Below are positions 12,927-15,615 of a DNA stretch of 15,615 nucleotides, piece after piece. A program made the translations under genes and the position numbers. Numbering within the stretch: position 1 is the first letter of the stretch; each line of letters opens with the position of its first letter. The notes beneath the pieces were generated by a model. It made no database searches and had not been told where the DNA came from. It saw only the letters and a list, made by a program, of their open reading frames with translations. The DNA lies in contig VGKN01000009.1 in NCBI GenBank assembly GCA_016867055.1, positions 1 through 15,615 on the forward strand, in the 5' to 3' direction. The DNA comes from Candidatus Omnitrophota bacterium (GTDB taxonomy: Bacteria; Omnitrophota; Koll11; VGKN01).

Positions 12927-12952
12927 CATTGTATAAACACTTATGTTATAAT
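12923..12952 (+). promoter_or_regulatory. Promoter over the stop of the excisionase-like gene
   Basis: TTGACA (12923-12928) and TATAAT (12947-12952), 18 bp apart: the best consensus match in the element. Transcription should start near 12959, exactly at an in-frame GTG, so it drives the ribbon-helix-helix-like gene and the integrase. Confidence 0.75.
12927..12939 (+). repeat. Motif copy 1 in the promoter (CATTGTATAAACA)
   Basis: Similar to CAATGTATAAATG at 13134-13146 before the integrase gene, with 3 of 13 differences. One copy lies between -35 and -10, the other beside the integrase ribosome binding site. They may be operators for one of the small DNA-binding proteins. Confidence 0.35.
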
Positions 12953-12982
12953 ACTTGTGTGAGGAAAGATATCAAGAAAAAG

Positions 12983-13108
12983 ATGATAGGCATTCGTGTT
13001 AGTGAAAAAGAGAAGCGGCTTATCGAAGAATCGGCACAGGTTAACGGTTTTCATTCAGTCTCTTCTTATATTCTTTGGCTTGTTAAAAAGCATGGAAAGA
13101 AATCTTAA
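12983..13108 (+). CDS. Small ribbon-helix-helix-like DNA-binding protein
   Basis: 41 residues from ATG 12983: MIGIRVSEKEKRLIEESAQ continues into NGFHSVSSYILWLVKKHGKK. The pattern of one short strand (IGIRVS) and two helices fits the ribbon-helix-helix (Arc/MetJ-like) fold. The frame also has a GTG at 12959 adding eight residues. It coincides with the predicted transcription start and would be leaderless, whereas GAGGAAAG at 12961-12968 lies somewhat far (14 bp) from the ATG. It probably represses its own promoter and hence the integrase, which follows 49 bp later. No partner toxin gene is present. Confidence 0.65.
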   Translation: MIGIRVSEKEKRLIEESAQVNGFHSVSSYILWLVKKHGKKS

Positions 13109-13133
13109 AATTTTTTTATTAAAAATGTATGAA

Positions 13134-13146
13134 CAATGTATAAATG
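13134..13146 (+). repeat. Motif copy 2 before the integrase gene (CAATGTATAAATG)
   Basis: Partner of 12927-12939. It ends 2 bp before the GGAGG ribosome binding site of the integrase. Binding here could block integrase translation or transcription. Confidence 0.3.
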
Positions 13147-13157
13147 GAGGTTAGCTG

Positions 13158-14342
13158 ATGGGAATCTATAGAAGAGTTTATTGTCCAGATTGCAAAAAAG
13201 ACTTTGAGATAAGAGACAATCGCAGAAACACAGATTGTAAACATTGTGGCGTTGCTATAAAACTTGATGACAAGAACGCCATATTTTACATAGAGTATTC
13301 TCATAATTCTCAACGCAAAAGAGAAAAGGTTGGTTTCAATAAACAGTTGGCGGAGAATGTGTTAAAAAAGAGGTTAGTAGAAATTGCAGAAAATAAATTC
13401 CTTGATATTAAAAAAGAAGAAAAAACCAAATTTAGTGATTTTTCCGACGAGTATTTAGAGGGGCATTTAAGAGTAAATTGTTCAAAAGGATGGGCAAGAA
13501 AAGAGCTTGTTAATATAAACCGCCTGAAACAGTTTTTTACAGGCAAATACTTACACGAGATAACTCCGCAATTAATTGAAAAATTTAAGGCAGATAGATT
13601 GAAAGAGGTAAGTCCTTCAACTGTGAATAAGGGTTTATCCTGTTTAAGGTCAATATTCAATAAGGCAATTGATTGGGGCAGATTCCAGGGGAAAAACCCA
13701 GTTTCAAAAGTCGGCTTACTTAAAGTTGATAATAAGCGACTTCGTTATCTTGAGAAGGAAGAGATACCTATCTTGCTAAATAACTGCTCTACACATATTA
13801 AGCCATTGGTGATAGTTGCACTAAATACTGGAATGAGAAAGAGTGAACTATTCAATCTGAAATGGCAAGATATAGATTGCAAGAGGGATACAATTCAATT
13901 ACTAAAGACTAAAAACAACAAGCCACGCCATATCCCAATGAATGAGTTGGTTAAGACGACACTTATTGCCGTAAGAAAACATCCAGAAAGTCCCTATGTT
14001 TTTACCAATCGACAAGGAAAGCCATTTGTTGATATAAAGAGGTCATTTACCACCGCATTGAAGAAATCGGGTATCAAAGATTTCAGATTTCACGATTTAA
14101 GGCATACTTTCGCCTCGCAATTAGTTATGAACGGAGTTGATTTAAATACCGTAAGAGAGCTACTGGGTCATAGTTCTCTGGAAATGACCTTGCGGTATGC
14201 ACACCTTTCTCCGAGCCATAAGAAGAGGGCAGTTGACAGTTTATTGGATAGAATAGCCACGGATATGCCACGGAAGAAAAATATCAATGAGTTAACTAAT
14301 TTAGAATTAGATACTTACAAAGAAGAATTGGTTGGCTCATAA
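13158..14342 (+). CDS. int: Tyrosine recombinase/integrase with N-terminal zinc ribbon
   Basis: 394 residues. The catalytic set of tyrosine integrases is complete: Arg227 (NTGMRKSEL), Lys252 (KTKNNKPRHIP), His312 and Arg315 (FHDLRHTFAS), His338 (LLGHSS) and nucleophile Tyr347 (RYAHLS). A SAM-like core-binding domain precedes it (about 90-190). The first 35 residues form a four-cysteine ribbon (CPDC 9-12, CKHC 27-30) in place of the usual arm-binding region, followed by a strand-rich segment (AIFYIEYSHNSQRKREKVGF). GGAGG lies 8 bp before the ATG. The stop TAA is part of the right att core CTCATAA, so integration or excision changes what follows the stop but never the protein. It probably targets CAU tRNA anticodon loops. 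Confidence 0.95.
   Translation: MGIYRRVYCPDCKKDFEIRDNRRNTDCKHCGVAIKLDDKNAIFYIEYSHNSQRKREKVGFNKQLAENVLKKRLVEIAENKFLDIKKEEKTKFSDFSDEYLEGHLRVNCSKGWARKELVNINRLKQFFTGKYLHEITPQLIEKFKADRLKEVSPSTVNKGLSCLRSIFNKAIDWGRFQGKNPVSKVGLLKVDNKRLRYLEKEEIPILLNNCSTHIKPLVIVALNTGMRKSELFNLKWQDIDCKRDTIQLLKTKNNKPRHIPMNELVKTTLIAVRKHPESPYVFTNRQGKPFVDIKRSFTTALKKSGIKDFRFHDLRHTFASQLVMNGVDLNTVRELLGHSSLEMTLRYAHLSPSHKKRAVDSLLDRIATDMPRKKNINELTNLELDTYKEELVGS
14336..14342 (+). repeat. Right attachment core (CTCATAA)
   Basis: Second copy of the 7-bp core. It is at once the end of the integrase gene (Ser codon, stop) and the anticodon loop of the right tRNA half. Confidence 0.7.
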
Positions 14343-14380
14343 CCTGAAGGTCAGAGGTTCAAATCCTCTCCCCGCAACCA
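14336..14380 (+). tRNA. 3' half of initiator tRNA-fMet (CAU)
   Basis: After the loop CTCATAA come the stem strand CCTGA, variable loop AGGTC, T-stem AGAGG, T-loop TTCAAAT, CCTCT, then CCCCGCA, discriminator A and encoded CCA (14378-14380). From memory, the variable loop, T-loop and the whole end CCCCGCAACCA match E. coli initiator tRNA. The final A72 would oppose C1, the initiator hallmark. The 5' half, which should start CGCGGGG, is absent: integrase coding sequence precedes the loop. The half cannot pair with the left tRNA half (GGGCCCA, GCTGA). Confidence 0.85.
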
Positions 14381-14385
14381 ATTGA

Positions 14386-14417
14386 ATCCGCGCAACCATT
14401 TTGTTGCGGGGATTTTT
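14386..14417 (+). terminator. Terminator downstream of the tRNA half
   Basis: CCGCGCAAC (14388-14396) pairs with GTTGCGGGG (14403-14411) with one mismatch, then GATTTTTT. It would end transcripts from the integrase and originally those of the tRNA. The tRNA 3' end CCCCGCAAC could compete for the same right arm. Confidence 0.75.
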
Positions 14418-14481
14418 TATTTATAGGTTTTTTGTCTTAGATAGGTTATGGGATTATGAGGGAAAGCGTTGTTCTATAAGC

Positions 14482-15456
14482 CTAAAGCCATTTTTTGCGT
14501 TTGAAATAAGCAAGCATAATAATGGCGATAACCATCATGATAGCCATGACCGCCGGATAACCAAAGGGATGGTTTATCTCTGGCATAAACTTAAAATTCA
14601 TACCATAGATGCTGGCGATAAGGGTAAGGGGCATCATGATGGTAGCAATAACGGTAAGAGTCTTCATAATTTCGTTTAGACGGTTTGATACAATAGAGAC
14701 GTAGGCCTCCATAGCTCCGGCGATAATATCCCGCGAAGTTCCTACCACATCGTTAAGCCGAACCAAGTTATCGTAAACATTCCTAAAGTAAATTAAAGTC
14801 GATGGAGTCACAAATTCGAAATCTCCGCGTCCGAGCAGGCTGATAACATCTGCCTGAGGACCGATGGTGCGGCGTAAATGTAGGATTTGGTTTTTGAGCA
14901 GATAAATCTTTTTCAAGGTTTCATTGCTCGGTTCTTTAAATAATTCATCGGTCATGGCGTCAACCAGGTTATCGAATTCTCCTATAACGGGGAGGTAGCT
15001 GTCAACACATGAGTCAAGAATTGAATAAAGAAGCATATCCGCGCCATGTTGCATCATGGGAGATTGTTTCCTGATTCTATCTTTGCATAAATTTAGGGAG
15101 TTGACCGGACATTCGTGGAAGGTGATAAGGAAATTTTTCCCCAGACAGAAATCAAGCTCGGTGGTTTTAATCGCGCCTTTACCATTGCCGTTTAAAGACT
15201 CCAAAGAAAACATAACCAAGAATAGGTAGTCTCTAAATTTCTCAATCTTCGGGCGGGCATTAGGCATGATGAAGTCTTCCAGAGTAAGCGGATGCAGATT
15301 AAATACAGAGGTAAGAAAGTCAATATCTGAATCCTCAATATCGAATATATCAATCCATAGAATTGAACGTTCTTCTTTGAGCGCCAGAGTTAATTCCGCC
15401 GTGGAGACTTGCGCCTGTAATCCTTTTTCTGGACTATATATAAAAGACTCAAACAT
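14482..15456 (-). CDS. corA: CorA magnesium/cobalt transporter
   Basis: 324 residues, typical of CorA, the pentameric inner-membrane channel for Mg2+ (also Co2+ and Ni2+). The long cytoplasmic domain (residues 1-260) shows HPLTLEDF, with RPKIEKFRDYLFLVMF after it, and helices with LYSILDSCVDSYLPVIGEFDNLVD. Two C-terminal membrane segments follow (about 266-284 and 300-317). The signature YGMNF has GMN at 285-287, followed by MPE and GYP and a basic end KRKKWL. There is no clear ribosome binding site before the ATG at 15456. It lies just outside the right boundary of the element on the opposite strand. Confidence 0.95.
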   Translation of the reverse strand: MFESFIYSPEKGLQAQVSTAELTLALKEERSILWIDIFDIEDSDIDFLTSVFNLHPLTLEDFIMPNARPKIEKFRDYLFLVMFSLESLNGNGKGAIKTTELDFCLGKNFLITFHECPVNSLNLCKDRIRKQSPMMQHGADMLLYSILDSCVDSYLPVIGEFDNLVDAMTDELFKEPSNETLKKIYLLKNQILHLRRTIGPQADVISLLGRGDFEFVTPSTLIYFRNVYDNLVRLNDVVGTSRDIIAGAMEAYVSIVSNRLNEIMKTLTVIATIMMPLTLIASIYGMNFKFMPEINHPFGYPAVMAIMMVIAIIMLAYFKRKKWL

Positions 15457-15550
15457 ATTGTAATTTATTTTTTACGGTTAATATTTTTCTTTCCTATTAT
15501 TAGACTTTTATCATAAATATTAATCGCAAGCAACAAAAAATAATATTTAT

Positions 15551-15579
15551 TTGTTTTGATAGCGATTTCGGGATATAAT
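15551..15579 (+). promoter_or_regulatory. Candidate promoter for a gene beyond the right edge
   Basis: TTGTTT (15551-15556) and TATAAT (15574-15579) are 17 bp apart. The -10 sits within GGGA-TATAAT-TCCC, a short dyad. The stretch 15457-15615 is A/T-rich and otherwise shows no gene. It must also contain the corA promoter, for which I see no convincing boxes. Confidence 0.35.
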
Positions 15580-15615
15580 TCCCAATAAGTTTCCAAAGCA
15601 AGCAATAATTATCTT

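Larger units (their letters stand above)
3385..14342 (+). mobile_element. Integrated element in CAU tRNA sequences, about 10.95 kb
   Basis: Two copies of CTCATAA, each forming the anticodon loop of a tRNA half, bound the region. It carries a tyrosine integrase at the right edge, an excisionase-like HTH gene, a ribbon-helix-helix-like gene, a replication-type winged-helix gene with internal repeats, and cargo unlike the flanks, much of it visibly AT-richer. Integration at a 7-bp anticodon-loop core is a known mode for tyrosine integrases. No structural phage or conjugation genes are seen, so it is best described as a small integrative element or satellite. Unusually, the flanking tRNA halves are from two different tRNAs, so the present borders may reflect rearrangement or misassembly rather than a single insertion. 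Confidence 0.85.

Noticed and set aside
12983..13108. Antitoxin of a toxin-antitoxin pair
   Set aside because: The ribbon-helix-helix-like protein has no toxin gene beside it; the integrase follows directly, so a regulator of integration is likelier.
13310..13660. Minus-strand frame of 116 codons
   Set aside because: Inside the integrase gene, which has all catalytic residues.

Overview
The window looks like a chromosomal segment of an uncultivated, probably Gram-negative bacterium. Two lipoprotein signal peptides and a CorA transporter support this. A lineage such as Candidatus Omnitrophota is only a guess. The segment is interrupted by an integrated mobile element of about 10.9 kb. The flanks are ordinary housekeeping genes: the 3' end of a thioredoxin reductase gene, nadA, a DUF1846 gene and a yggU-type gene on the left, and corA on the right.

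The element lies between two copies of the 7-bp sequence CTCATAA (3385-3391 and 14336-14342). In both copies this is the anticodon loop of a CAU tRNA. A tyrosine integrase (13158-14342) sits at the right end, and its stop codon lies inside the right core. The two flanking tRNA halves do not belong to the same tRNA. The left half (3353-3391) is the 5' half of an elongator-type Met or Ile(CAU) tRNA. The right half (14336-14380) is a near match to the 3' half of initiator tRNA-fMet. The junction is therefore chimeric, by rearrangement or misassembly.

Inside the element, left to right: (1) a CysB-like LysR regulator divergent from two zinc-ribbon proteins of unknown function, with overlapping -35 boxes and a dyad operator; (2) a promoter, a pseudoknot-capable leader RNA resembling SAM-II riboswitches, a terminator hairpin and two small charged proteins; (3) an AT-rich, tightly coupled five-gene run encoding an M48 membrane metalloprotease, a two-helix membrane protein, a membrane-anchored zinc-finger protein, a secreted protein and a lipoprotein; (4) a remnant of a helix-turn-helix regulator, a 104-residue conserved protein and a GIY-YIG nuclease-like protein; (5) a second lipoprotein; (6) the element's maintenance module: a small reverse-strand HTH gene whose start lies in a perfect palindrome, short ORFs, a winged-helix replication-type protein with internal iteron-like repeats, a small cysteine-rich protein, an excisionase-like HTH protein, a ribbon-helix-helix-like protein and the integrase.

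I see no capsid, terminase, conjugation, CRISPR or transposase genes. It most resembles a small integrative, possibly mobilised or satellite element with its own replication/excision module and three cargo blocks. The most novel cargo candidate is the M48 protease membrane operon. The strongest structural oddity is the mixed tRNA junction.
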